The notes: a model not told the origin generated them from the sequence alone. DNA of 29,813 nt from Acetobacteraceae bacterium (GCA_947476855.1 CANJSR010000010.1:1-29813), one strand, 5' to 3'; counted from the first letter of the stretch, positions 16,889 to 25,333 are shown. Numbers and translations: made by a program.

Positions 16889-18802
16889 TCAGCCGACGCA
16901 GCAACTCATTTTGCTGGCCGATGGCGGAACGTCGAGGGCCGGGTTTTCATTGAAGAACCCGTCGGGGTGGAGCGTGAAGCCGCAGGTGATGACCGGCTGC
17001 ACGGGGAAGTCCTCGGGCCGCGGAATGTGGTGCAGGCCGAAGCTGTGCCACAGGACCACGTCGGCATCATCCAGCGGCCTGTCCGCCGCGGTCCAGGCGG
17101 GCAGGCCGTCACCGCCCGCGCTCTGGTTCGGGTAGCGGCCGGCGGCGAAGATCTCGTCCTCATGGAATGCCGTCACCCAGAGATGCCGGGTCATGAAGCC
17201 GGCGCGCCGGGTCACCATCGCCTCGGGGTGGGAGAAGGTCGGCAGCGCATCCCGCGTCGCCAGGCGGTAGGCGGTGGGGGCGCCCATGGCGTTCCGCGCT
17301 TCCGTGCTCTCGATCCGCCAGGTGCGGCAGGTGTCGAAGTTCACCCGGCGCTGGGCGGCCTGTTCGGTGGCCAGCACCGTCGGCTGCACAATGAAGGCAT
17401 TGCCGTGTGGGTTGTCGTCGTCCATCGGCAAGGCGACGGTGTTCAGTTCCACCACCCGGTTGCGCGTCCCGTCCACATCCATGTCCAGGCGCACGTTGAA
17501 GACGTGCTGGTGCAACTGTGCATACACGCCTGGGGAGACCATGGTGCCGAAGCGCGGTTGTTCGTTCGGCATCAGCGCGGCGGTGTTCATGATGCCCGTC
17601 GCCTTCACCTCGAAATGGATCGAGCCATCCTGGTGGAAGTACCAGAACAGCCCGTACTCGTAGTTCCCGATGGTCGAGATGGAGGAGATCACGAGGCGTC
17701 GGGCGCGCCGCACCTCCACCTGGCCGGTGAACAGGTCGGTGTGCTTCCACAGGATGCCGTGGTCTTCCTCGTGCAGGCAGACGGCGTTCTCGATCTGGTA
17801 GGGCGCGCCGGCGCTGTCGGCCAGCGTGGCGTTGAAGTAATGGATGGCGCCGAGGCAATCGCAGCCCAGGGTGAGCGAGTTCGCGAGCACGCCAAAGCCA
17901 TACTCGCCCACGTCGAAGGCGTTCTTCCGGAAATGCCCGCCGCCCGGATGGGCATAGGGCACGACCATCTCCGACAAGGCTGCGCGATGCATGACAGGAC
18001 GCTGCCGTCCGCCGTCCTCATAGGTGATGGCATGCAGCGTCAGCCCCTCCCGCGCGTTGAAGCCCACGCGGAAGCGCCATTTCTGCCAGCGGACCTCCTG
18101 TCCCTCGACCGAGAAGCTGGGGCCGGCGGCCTGGATGATTTCCAGCGCGCGGATATCGTCGCGGAACGTGTCGCGGAAGCGGGCGGCGTAGTTCCGGTTC
18201 TGCATCGGGATGTCGGCGATGCCGTGGTCGTCGATGCGAAGGACCTCCGCCCGGTCGAGGTCGATGACGGCGCACAGGCCCTCGATCGGATGGGCGTAGG
18301 CGTTGTCGTGCGGGCCGGTGCGAAGCCAGCAGAACGTGTGGGACAGGCGGCGGCCTTCCTCATCCGGCAGGCCGTAGTTGCCGGCGGACCAGGGGTCCAC
18401 CTGGACCAGGTCGATGTCGGTGATCCCGCGGCGCGCCAGGGCCTCGCGGAAGCGGGGATCGGCCCGCGCGACCTCTCCCACCAGCAGGATGTCGTCGATC
18501 AGGATGCGGGGGCGGACACCGGGTCGCGGAGTCCAGGACAGGACCTTGCCGGCCCGCACATCCACCAGAGCCTCGAACACGCGCCCATCATGCCGGTCGA
18601 AGGCGCAGACGAACGCGGTGCGGGCAAAGGGCGCGCCGGGGCGGAAGGCTGCCAGGGTGGCTTTGTCGGGCTCGCGGAGGGTCACCGTTTCAAACATCAG
18701 GCCAGGCCCGAGGTCGTGCGTCGCGCGAACCGCCGCCGAGGCCTTGCCGACCTCATCCGGTGTCAACGGGTCGAGCGGATGGTTGGGTTCGTTCGCGTTC
18801 AT
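16889..18802 (-). CDS. Copper amine oxidase (TPQ-dependent primary-amine oxidase)
   Basis: A 637-residue quinoprotein that oxidises primary amines to aldehydes with release of NH3 and H2O2. The topaquinone precursor is about Tyr381 in STIGNYEYG, matching the family signature. Copper ligands are the HQH pair in QLHQHVFNVRLDMDVDG and the second His of FGLHHIPRPEDFP. The catalytic-base Asp is about 297 in NAFDVGEYGFG. Numbering is close to Arthrobacter globiformis-type enzymes. There is no signal peptide, so it is probably cytoplasmic. Start ATG 18802 has AGGGGG upstream. Together with the transporter and aminotransferase it points to amine use; the preferred amine is unknown. Confidence 0.95.
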   Translation of the reverse strand: MNANEPNHPLDPLTPDEVGKASAAVRATHDLGPGLMFETVTLREPDKATLAAFRPGAPFARTAFVCAFDRHDGRVFEALVDVRAGKVLSWTPRPGVRPRILIDDILLVGEVARADPRFREALARRGITDIDLVQVDPWSAGNYGLPDEEGRRLSHTFCWLRTGPHDNAYAHPIEGLCAVIDLDRAEVLRIDDHGIADIPMQNRNYAARFRDTFRDDIRALEIIQAAGPSFSVEGQEVRWQKWRFRVGFNAREGLTLHAITYEDGGRQRPVMHRAALSEMVVPYAHPGGGHFRKNAFDVGEYGFGVLANSLTLGCDCLGAIHYFNATLADSAGAPYQIENAVCLHEEDHGILWKHTDLFTGQVEVRRARRLVISSISTIGNYEYGLFWYFHQDGSIHFEVKATGIMNTAALMPNEQPRFGTMVSPGVYAQLHQHVFNVRLDMDVDGTRNRVVELNTVALPMDDDNPHGNAFIVQPTVLATEQAAQRRVNFDTCRTWRIESTEARNAMGAPTAYRLATRDALPTFSHPEAMVTRRAGFMTRHLWVTAFHEDEIFAAGRYPNQSAGGDGLPAWTAADRPLDDADVVLWHSFGLHHIPRPEDFPVQPVITCGFTLHPDGFFNENPALDVPPSASKMSCCVG

Positions 18803-18906
18803 GCCGGCCCCCTGCGCGTCGGGCCTAGGCTAGGTCGGGCGGAGCGGCGGTGGAAGGGATTTTGTCGACTGGGGCGTGGCGGATTTTCGCGTTGGGTCCG
18901 CGCCGA

Positions 18907-19782
18907 TCATGGCTTCTCACGGCTGATCGTGTAGCCATTCGGCGATACCGTCAGCGCCAGATGGTACAGGCCCTCCGGTTCCGCGATCGAGAAGCGAACC
19001 GGGATCATGTCCGGGAAGGGCGGATCGGCGACGGCGGAGCCCATCGCCTTGAAATGCGCCCCGATCTGAAAGCGCAGTTCGTAGGTTCCGATCCGCAGCG
19101 GTTCCGCCGAGATCAACGGGGTCTCGGTGGAACCCGTCTCGGCGGCGACGATTTCGGCTGTCGCACTGGCGCCGATCTCGTGCAACGAAACCGGCACGCC
19201 TGACACCGGTTGTCCGGACACCGCGTCAGTCACCTGTGTCGACAGCCGCCCCGTCGTGACCGGCACGCCCGCGCCCGTGACCTTCGCCACCAGGCGAAGC
19301 CGGCTGATAAAGACGATCTCTCCGATGGCCGCCGCCTGTTCCGCGATCAGGTCATGCTCCAACCGGCGCGCGAAGTTCGCAAGGATCGAATCCCGTGTGT
19401 GCCGGCGCACGCAGATGATGAAGGGAAAGCCGAAGCGGGATCGGTAGGCGGCGTTCAGCGCCTCGAATCGGTCGAACTCCGCGTCACTGAGCCGGTTCAG
19501 ACCCAGGCTGCCCTGTTCGGCGATCGAATGATCGGTCATCGTGCCGGCGCGCGCGACCTTGCCGCCGAGTTCCGGGTGCCCGCGCAGGAAGGCCAGCCGA
19601 TCTTCCGCCGAGGCGTCCTCGATCACACGCAGCTTCGCGGCATGCAGTGCGGTCACGCTGTCGAACGGGCGCAGCAAGGCGACCTGCGCGGCGATCCAGG
19701 GCGCATTCTCGAACACCTCGGCCAGGGCCGCGACGAAGGCCTCGGCGGTTCCGTTGTTCAGGTCTTCGAGACTGACCATCAT
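18907..19782 (-). CDS. uraD: OHCU decarboxylase fused to a degenerate transthyretin/HIU-hydrolase domain
   Basis: A 291-residue two-domain protein of uric-acid breakdown. Residues 1-165 match OHCU decarboxylase: H69 in GHPELGGK, E89 in AEQ, and RFGFPFIICV with FARRLEHD. Residues 177-291 match the transthyretin-like 5-hydroxyisourate hydrolase fold (GRLSTQVTDAVSGQPVSGVP, IGTYELRFQIG, PVRFSIAEP). Catalytic sites there look lost: His of LSTH is Q183, the TNADGR arginine is missing (TGSTET, 216-221), and the terminal YRGS is SREKP; only H274 remains. The frame opens far upstream, but ATG 19782 has AAGGA upstream and begins the conserved sequence. It is divergent from the racemase-like gene. Confidence 0.88.
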   Translation of the reverse strand: MMVSLEDLNNGTAEAFVAALAEVFENAPWIAAQVALLRPFDSVTALHAAKLRVIEDASAEDRLAFLRGHPELGGKVARAGTMTDHSIAEQGSLGLNRLSDAEFDRFEALNAAYRSRFGFPFIICVRRHTRDSILANFARRLEHDLIAEQAAAIGEIVFISRLRLVAKVTGAGVPVTTGRLSTQVTDAVSGQPVSGVPVSLHEIGASATAEIVAAETGSTETPLISAEPLRIGTYELRFQIGAHFKAMGSAVADPPFPDMIPVRFSIAEPEGLYHLALTVSPNGYTISREKP

Positions 19783-19818
19783 GGCGGGTCCTTCATGACG
19801 CGTTGCGGGTGGAATCGG

Positions 19819-19858
19819 ACGCAAGCGATGTGCCAAGCTCCTGGTCTGGATCTTGCGT
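19819..19858. promoter_or_regulatory. Inverted repeat in the uraD/racemase divergent promoter region
   Basis: ACGCAAG (19819-19825) and CTTGCGT (19852-19858) form a perfect 7+7 inverted pair, 33 bp centre to centre, about three helical turns. It lies in the 108-nt gap between two divergent genes. Two half-sites for a shared regulator are plausible; no regulator gene is adjacent. Confidence 0.3.
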
Positions 19859-19890
19859 GCGGCGCAGCCATCCATCTGGGGACAATCCGA

Positions 19891-20619
19891 ATGCCAACCA
19901 TCACGCGTCTCGGCATGCTCACCCCGTCCTCCAACACCGTGCTGGAACCGGTCACCTATGCGATGCTCGCCGGACTGCCCGATGTGACGGCGCATTTTGG
20001 CCGGTTCCCGGTTACCGAAATCGCGCTCTCCCCCACGGCGCTGAGCCAGTTCGATGATTCCAACATCCTGCGCGCCGCGGAACTGCTCGCGCACGCCAAG
20101 GTCGACGTGATCGCGTGGAACGGCACCTCGGCCGGCTGGCTGGGGTTTGAGGCCGATGAGCGTCTGTGCGAACGCATCACCGCCGCCACGGGCATTCGCG
20201 CCTGCACGACCGTTCTCGCCTATCGGGAGATTTTCCTCACCGCGGGGCACCATCGCGTCGCCCTGGTGAGCCCCTACACCACGGACGTACAGGCGCGGAT
20301 TCAGGCAAACTGGGGTGCGGCGGGCTTCGGCTGCCGTACCGAACGCCATCTGGAGATCAGGGACAACTTCTCCTTCTCCGAGGTCCAGGCGAAAACCATC
20401 GAGACCATGATACGCGCCGTCGTGGCCGAGGGATGCGACGCGGTCGCCGTGTTCTGCACGAACCTGAACGGCGCCGCGGTCAGCGCGCGGATGGAGGCGG
20501 AACTTGGCGTCCCCATCCTGGACTCGGTGGCCGTGACGTTATGGACCTGCCTGCGTGCGACCGGCGTCGACACCAGCCGCGTGAAGGGATGGGGCAGCCT
20601 GTTTGAGCAGAAACCCTAA
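19891..20619 (+). CDS. Maleate isomerase/arylmalonate decarboxylase-like (Asp/Glu racemase superfamily) protein
   Basis: A 242-residue protein with LGMLTPSSNTVLEP near the N-terminus, the PSSNT motif of the maleate isomerase branch of the Asp/Glu racemase superfamily. Cys189 in VFCTNLNG fits the second catalytic cysteine. The first is missing: residues 77-80 are NGTS. Arylmalonate decarboxylase likewise has Gly at the first site and one Cys at the second, so a decarboxylase or one-base chemistry is more likely than classic racemisation. SPYTTDV supplies the usual tyrosine. GGGGA precedes ATG 19891. It sits between ureide-type genes, divergent from uraD and convergent with DUF3830, sharing four bases of stop codons. 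Substrate unknown. Confidence 0.85.
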   Translation: MPTITRLGMLTPSSNTVLEPVTYAMLAGLPDVTAHFGRFPVTEIALSPTALSQFDDSNILRAAELLAHAKVDVIAWNGTSAGWLGFEADERLCERITAATGIRACTTVLAYREIFLTAGHHRVALVSPYTTDVQARIQANWGAAGFGCRTERHLEIRDNFSFSEVQAKTIETMIRAVVAEGCDAVAVFCTNLNGAAVSARMEAELGVPILDSVAVTLWTCLRATGVDTSRVKGWGSLFEQKP

Positions 20620-21035
20620 GCCCCCGTCAGCGTGAACGTGATGTCCTGCGCCCCCTGCCACAGCACCATCTTCCCCAGGGCCGGCAGGTCTTCCAACGCA
20701 CCCGTGATGGTCAGGAAATGATTGCCGGCCAGCACGCCCACCTTGCTGGCGAACTGGCAGGAGCCATAGGGGAACAGGATTTCTGTCTCGCTGACGCCGC
20801 CCGGATGCAGCAGGATCTGCCCGGGCGCGGGATAGCTGGTCGCGTTCTCATACCCCAGGCCGACATCGAGGTCGCCCAGTGGAATCCAGCAGGACTCCCC
20901 GCTCCAGCGCGCATGGATGATCCGTTGCTTGTACGGCATCATGGCGCGGAACCGCGCGCAGGTCTTCGGTGCCGCCGCCGTTTCGAACCGCGCGGGAAAG
21001 GTATACGGGCCGGCCTGGATCAACACGTCGCTCAA
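20616..21035 (-). CDS. DUF3830 family protein (cyclophilin-like fold)
   Basis: A 139-residue protein matching DUF3830: FPARFETAAAPKTCARFRAM near the start, ARWSGESCWIPLGDLD, and PGQILLHPGGVSETEILFPYG in the middle. The family is thought to have a cyclophilin-like barrel, and in my recollection often sits beside hydantoinase, racemase-fold and M20 amidohydrolase genes, as here; no activity is established. Start is TTG 21035-21033, backed by AGGGAG eight bases upstream; the nearby ATG is out of frame. It follows the M20 hydrolase by 22 nt, so the two are probably cotranscribed. Its stop overlaps the opposing racemase-like stop. Confidence 0.8.
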   Translation of the reverse strand: MSDVLIQAGPYTFPARFETAAAPKTCARFRAMMPYKQRIIHARWSGESCWIPLGDLDVGLGYENATSYPAPGQILLHPGGVSETEILFPYGSCQFASKVGVLAGNHFLTITGALEDLPALGKMVLWQGAQDITFTLTGA

Positions 21036-21057
21036 CGCTGGAACTCCCTGACATTAA

Positions 21058-22260
21058 TCAACCGGCAAGATAGGATCCTGCCGCCGCCCCCAGAACCTGA
21101 ATGCCGAGTGCGAGGTCCTCGTCCGAGGTGTCCTCGGCCCAATGGTGGCTGATGCCGCCGATGGAGGGAACGAACAGCATCGCGGCCGGCATGACCCGCG
21201 CGATGTTCTGCGCATCGTGCCCGGCACCGGACGGCATCGCCTGCCAAGCGTTCGGGGCCAGCGTTTCCGCCGCGTCCGACAGCGCTTGCATCAGGGCCGG
21301 GTCGCACGGTGCGGGAATGGCCTTCGACATCGCTTCCAGCGTGATCGTGCAACGCTCCCGCCGGTTCGCCTCCCGGATCAGCATCCGCAGCGTCTGCTCC
21401 ATCCGCTCCAGCACCGGCACCGAAACATCCCTGAACTGGAACAAAACAGTCGCCACGCCCGGAATGATGCTCGGCGCCCCCGGTTCGAGCGTGATGCGCC
21501 CCGTCGTCCAGGTGCTGCGCTCACCGGCAACGCGCGGGAACTCCGCGTCGATCGCGGCCAGTACGCGGATCGCCGTAAGCCCGGCATCCTTGCGTTCGGC
21601 CATCGTCGTGCCGCCGGCGTGATCCTGCTGGCCCGTCACCGTGATGCGCCATTGCCAGATCGCGACGATGCCGGTCACCACGCCGATCCGCAGGCCGGCC
21701 TGCTCCAATTGGGTGCCCTGTTCGATGTGCATCTCCAGGAACCCCTTGTGCCGGCCTGGTTCCAGCGTCATCCGCGGCTTGCCTTCCAGCCCCACCGTCC
21801 GCAAGGCATCGCGCAGCATCGTCCCGTCGGTGCGGTTGCGGGAGCGGTCGATCTCCGCCTCGGTCAGTTCCCCGATGATGGACCGGCTGCCCAGGAAGCC
21901 GCCGTCGAAATGACCTTCCTCATCGGCGAAGGCACAGACATCCACCGCCAGGCCCGCACGCGCCAACGCGACGCCGGCGACGACGCCCAGAGCGCCATCC
22001 AGCCATCCGGCTTCGTTCTGGGTTTCAATGTGGCTGCCCACCAACAGATGCGGGCCAGGACCCTTGTGGCGGCCATAGACATTGCCGATCCCGTCGATGG
22101 ATGCGTCCAGCCCGCATTCCGTCAGCTTCCCGATCAACCAACGGCGGGAGTCCATGTCCTGCGGAGAGAACGTCGGCCGATGGACCCCGGTCCGAAACGC
22201 ACCGATCTTGCGCAGTTCATGCAAATCCCGAAGAAACGCGCCGCTGTCGATAACTGACAT
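21058..22260 (-). CDS. M20 zinc amidohydrolase, allantoate/ureidoglycolate/N-carbamoyl-amino-acid type
   Basis: A 400-residue metallohydrolase of the AllC/HyuC/UAH group. Metal-binding motifs are GSHIETQNEAGWLDGALGV (H77, D88), CAFADEEGHF (E114/E115), a downstream EMHIEQG, and PSIGGISHHWAED near the end. The dimerisation-domain motif GQQDHAGGTTMAERKDA and the SGAGHDA motif are typical. The family hydrolyses ureido groups, releasing CO2 and ammonia. Allantoate, ureidoglycolate and N-carbamoyl amino acids are all possible; the neighbouring uraD favours a purine-ureide substrate. The frame opens 81 codons upstream inside ppc, but ATG 22260 with AGGA is the conserved start. It follows ppc by 34 nt. 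Confidence 0.9.
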   Translation of the reverse strand: MSVIDSGAFLRDLHELRKIGAFRTGVHRPTFSPQDMDSRRWLIGKLTECGLDASIDGIGNVYGRHKGPGPHLLVGSHIETQNEAGWLDGALGVVAGVALARAGLAVDVCAFADEEGHFDGGFLGSRSIIGELTEAEIDRSRNRTDGTMLRDALRTVGLEGKPRMTLEPGRHKGFLEMHIEQGTQLEQAGLRIGVVTGIVAIWQWRITVTGQQDHAGGTTMAERKDAGLTAIRVLAAIDAEFPRVAGERSTWTTGRITLEPGAPSIIPGVATVLFQFRDVSVPVLERMEQTLRMLIREANRRERCTITLEAMSKAIPAPCDPALMQALSDAAETLAPNAWQAMPSGAGHDAQNIARVMPAAMLFVPSIGGISHHWAEDTSDEDLALGIQVLGAAAGSYLAG

Positions 22261-22294
22261 GATCAGGGTCCTGGTTACGGTGATTGGTCGTCGC

Positions 22295-25090
22295 CTAGCC
22301 GAATGCCCCGACCTCATGCGTGATGGCCGTCGCGATTTCCCGCACCATGCCGAACAACTGGCGCATCGGCTCGAAGATTTCGCGGTGCTCGCGCGCATAG
22401 GCCGCGGACCGCCGTTGCGGCGCGGGTTCGGCATAGTCGCAGTCGGCCGAGGGATCGGGCGCGGCGGGGAATATCTGCCCCAGCATCCGCAGCGAGACAT
22501 CAATATCCAGCCGCAGGATCGCCGCCTCCAACGCCTGCCGGGTCACGCCGTCACGCGGGGAGAAGTCGGAAATCTCCGTCCCCAGCAGCCAGATGCGGTG
22601 GATCAACGAAAGACGCAGGGCATGCAGCAGGACTTCCCGTGTCTGCATCCGCGGCGCCTCGGGCCAGGCCACCCGCAGCGCCAGGTGGTCGGCTGAAATC
22701 TGGCGGAACATCGACTGCGCCGACGCCCAGATATCCAGCCTCTCCAGCCCGCGCGCCACGGCGATCAACGCCTCTCGGCGGCCCGGGCGCTTCGTGTGGC
22801 TGGCGCGATCCAGCCAGGTGCCGGGATCGAGCGACGCCACGACCGCACGCAGCACCTCGATATCGGAATGTGCGAGGGCATGGGCCGCGAAATCCATCGC
22901 GCGCCGGAACCGCCGGCTTTTCTGCCGCATCTCGGTAAAGGATTCAGGGTGGCGAGAGGCCGCTGACCCCAGCCCCTGCAAGGTGTTCGCACACCAGCCA
23001 AGCTGTTGCAGGATCGCATTGTTGGGGATGGCCCGCAGGTCGCGCGGATGCCGCACGCGCGTGGTCGTCACCCCATCCGCCTGCCGCACGGCGGGTCGCG
23101 ATCCGGTCGGGTCCAGCAACGACGGCCCGAAGGCGCCGAGCAGGGCGCCATAGCCGGTGTCATCCACCAACCCCTCCATCCCGGAGCGGATGGCGGCGAA
23201 GAAATCCGCGGCGAAATCGGGATCGGCATAGACCGGGTCCTCGATCGGGCCGGCCGCCGGATGATAGGTCTGTTCCGCGATACGGGTGATCGTTGCCAGG
23301 GCGAGTTCCGGCGTGCCGAACAGCAGATAGCCGTCACCACCCTGAAATGCCGCTTCTTCCCGCACCGTCAGCCCGGCCCGATGCAGCGCCTGCCGCGATG
23401 CGGTGGGGGAGAGGTATTTCAGCCGGTCCGCCAGCGAGCCCGGATGCGCGCCACGGCCGATACTCTCACCATGGGTATCGAACAGGATGACCTCGACCCC
23501 GGTGACGCCGTGATCCGCCAGGGTCTGCGCGATCTTCAGCCGCAGCCGTTCGATCAGGTAGCTGGCGGCCAACTGCCCGACATAGCGGCCGGAATCCGAG
23601 TATCCGAACTGCAGCGCCAACCGGCCGGTCTGCTTCAGATAGGCGCGGTAATGCGGGCTTCGCAGCGCTTCTTCCAGCACGGCTGAACCGCGTTCCAGCG
23701 CATCCGCTGTCTCAAACAGGGGGCTGATCTCGATCCGATCCTCGATCCCGAACAGCCGCGCCAGCCACAGCGCGGCCAGCAGCGTGTAGCCGGTCTCGGT
23801 CTCGGCGATCAGGAAGCGGACGGGCACGGACCCGTCGATATGCTTCACCATCTGCGCGACCGTCATCATCAGCCGAGCGGCGGAGGCTTGTTCGGAGAGG
23901 AGGGCGCCGAAATCGACGGGCTCGGGTTGTACCGCGTCCAGGGCTGCGTTGATCGCGGCGAACAGGGCGCGCCGCCGCGCGGGGTCTTCCGGCGGGTCGG
24001 TGATGCCAAGGCGCTGGCGCACGACATTGTGCAGTTGCGCGGCGTTGAGCCTGACATGCGTATGGGCAAGTGCCAGTCCGTGTGACACCAGCCCCGCGCG
24101 CGCCACGCACAGGGCCAGGCGGGCATGATCATCCGCCTCGGCAAGCGCAATATCGAACAGGTCGAGCAAGGGTTGCGGCGACGTCAGCGCGTCGTCCCGC
24201 CCGCCAACCAAGGCATGGGCGAACACCGATACGGCGGCCGGCTCCGACCCATCGGGACACGCCGCGATCTGCGCCGTCACCGTATCCCGGGCAAGTGCGA
24301 CCCGTTCCGCCAGCGCCTGGCCCGAGGGCAGGATCGAAACCTGGGCATGCAGCCGCAGCAGTTGCAGCCGCTTCATTTCCAGCCGCAGCCGTAACGTGAC
24401 CCACCAGCCGATATCGGTCCGGCCATCGGTGTCATAGCCAACCCAGCTCGACAGGATTACGGGCCGCGGCGTCAGTTCCGTCCAGCGATCCGGCCAGGTG
24501 CCTCGGGCGACGGAGATCAGGGCCGCGTTGAACCGATCGATCGCATCCCGGCCATTGATGATGGCGGCGACGACGCGGGCGAACTCCTCCAGCAGGGTGA
24601 TGCCGCGGGGGCGGTGGGAGTCGAACGACGCCATCGGCCGGCCGGATGCGCCCTCGGCCAGGGCCGCGCTGGTTTCTGGGTTCACGGCGAAGGTCGGATG
24701 CGCGGTGAACACCGCGGCGAAACGTGTCCGCTCAATCATCGCGCGATATTCGGCCCAGCGGACCGGGCTGTCGTTCGGATCGGGGCGGAGGATTTGCCCG
24801 GCAAGACCGGCCAGGGCGATATCGGACGCCGATGGGTCGATGCCACCGAGATAGGTCGCAACGCGGTTGGCACGATCACGGAACGCCGCATCCCGCAGAT
24901 GCCGGATCAGAGCCGCGATGTCATCGAGCGAGATGGTGCCGGTATCGACCTGCCGCGTGATCGCCAACGCCACCAACAGCACCGGATTGCCAAACGGGTC
25001 CTCCGCTGCTCGGCCGCCGAGCCTGGCGGTCAGGTCCACGAGGTCCTGGGCGAGAATGCCGGTCCGATCGGGGGGAGGAATGTCTGGCAC
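22295..25090 (-). CDS. ppc: Divergent phosphoenolpyruvate carboxylase-like protein
   Basis: A 931-residue protein recognisable as PEP carboxylase (PEP + bicarbonate to oxaloacetate) by TAHPT (His131, the first catalytic His), a WVGYDTDG segment, QFGYSDSGRYVG, and DLRAIPNNAILQQLGW. Several hallmarks differ: the FHGRGGxxxRGGxP loop is FDTHGESIGRGAHPG, so its His is Asp and first Arg is His; GGDRDGNP is GYDTDGRTD; and the C-terminus lacks the QNTG end. It may be a distinct enzyme form or have altered activity. Start is GTG 25090 without a clear ribosome-binding site; I see no better one. It is followed at 34 nt by the M20 hydrolase. Confidence 0.82.
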   Translation of the reverse strand: MPDIPPPDRTGILAQDLVDLTARLGGRAAEDPFGNPVLLVALAITRQVDTGTISLDDIAALIRHLRDAAFRDRANRVATYLGGIDPSASDIALAGLAGQILRPDPNDSPVRWAEYRAMIERTRFAAVFTAHPTFAVNPETSAALAEGASGRPMASFDSHRPRGITLLEEFARVVAAIINGRDAIDRFNAALISVARGTWPDRWTELTPRPVILSSWVGYDTDGRTDIGWWVTLRLRLEMKRLQLLRLHAQVSILPSGQALAERVALARDTVTAQIAACPDGSEPAAVSVFAHALVGGRDDALTSPQPLLDLFDIALAEADDHARLALCVARAGLVSHGLALAHTHVRLNAAQLHNVVRQRLGITDPPEDPARRRALFAAINAALDAVQPEPVDFGALLSEQASAARLMMTVAQMVKHIDGSVPVRFLIAETETGYTLLAALWLARLFGIEDRIEISPLFETADALERGSAVLEEALRSPHYRAYLKQTGRLALQFGYSDSGRYVGQLAASYLIERLRLKIAQTLADHGVTGVEVILFDTHGESIGRGAHPGSLADRLKYLSPTASRQALHRAGLTVREEAAFQGGDGYLLFGTPELALATITRIAEQTYHPAAGPIEDPVYADPDFAADFFAAIRSGMEGLVDDTGYGALLGAFGPSLLDPTGSRPAVRQADGVTTTRVRHPRDLRAIPNNAILQQLGWCANTLQGLGSAASRHPESFTEMRQKSRRFRRAMDFAAHALAHSDIEVLRAVVASLDPGTWLDRASHTKRPGRREALIAVARGLERLDIWASAQSMFRQISADHLALRVAWPEAPRMQTREVLLHALRLSLIHRIWLLGTEISDFSPRDGVTRQALEAAILRLDIDVSLRMLGQIFPAAPDPSADCDYAEPAPQRRSAAYAREHREIFEPMRQLFGMVREIATAITHEVGAFG

Positions 25091-25170
25091 GAGTCGATGC
25101 TGGCAAATTTTGTGCGGCGCAGCAAGGCCCGTGAGGAGGAAATGCAGGGCAAGCGCACTTGGCCGCTTTC

Positions 25171-25201
25171 CGTCCTGGGCGGGCCTGACCCGCCCATCGC
25201 C
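25171..25201 (+). repeat. REP-like palindromic element, copy 1
   Basis: A 31-nt element with an 8-bp perfect stem, TGGGCGGG (25176-25183) and CCCGCCCA (25189-25196), around loop CCTGA. Flanks are CGTCC on the left and TCGCC on the right. It matches copy 2 (25252-25282, opposite strand) at 27 of 31 positions. Two of the differences fall on paired stem positions and keep the pairing. Confidence 0.7.
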
Positions 25202-25251
25202 AGGCGCGCAGTCGTTTGGAATCGTGCAAGAACATCATCAACGGCGTCCCC

Positions 25252-25282
25252 GGCGATGGCCGGGTCGAGCCCGGCCAGGACG
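25252..25282 (-). repeat. REP-like palindromic element, copy 2 (inverted)
   Basis: The inverted partner of copy 1, with stem TGGCCGGG (25257-25264) and CCCGGCCA (25270-25277) around a 5-nt loop. Opposite orientation and 50 nt spacing give the layout of a bacterial interspersed mosaic element. It lies in the 243-nt gap between ppc and the CinA-like fusion gene, where there is no other gene. Confidence 0.7.
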
Positions 25283-25333
25283 GGAGCAGCCGACCCGGGG
25301 TCGCACGCGATTGCTCTGGGAGGAAGCGACCGC

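Noticed and set aside
16967..18934. 655-codon open frame on the plus strand
   Set aside because: It lies antisense to the copper amine oxidase, whose cofactor and copper motifs are intact.
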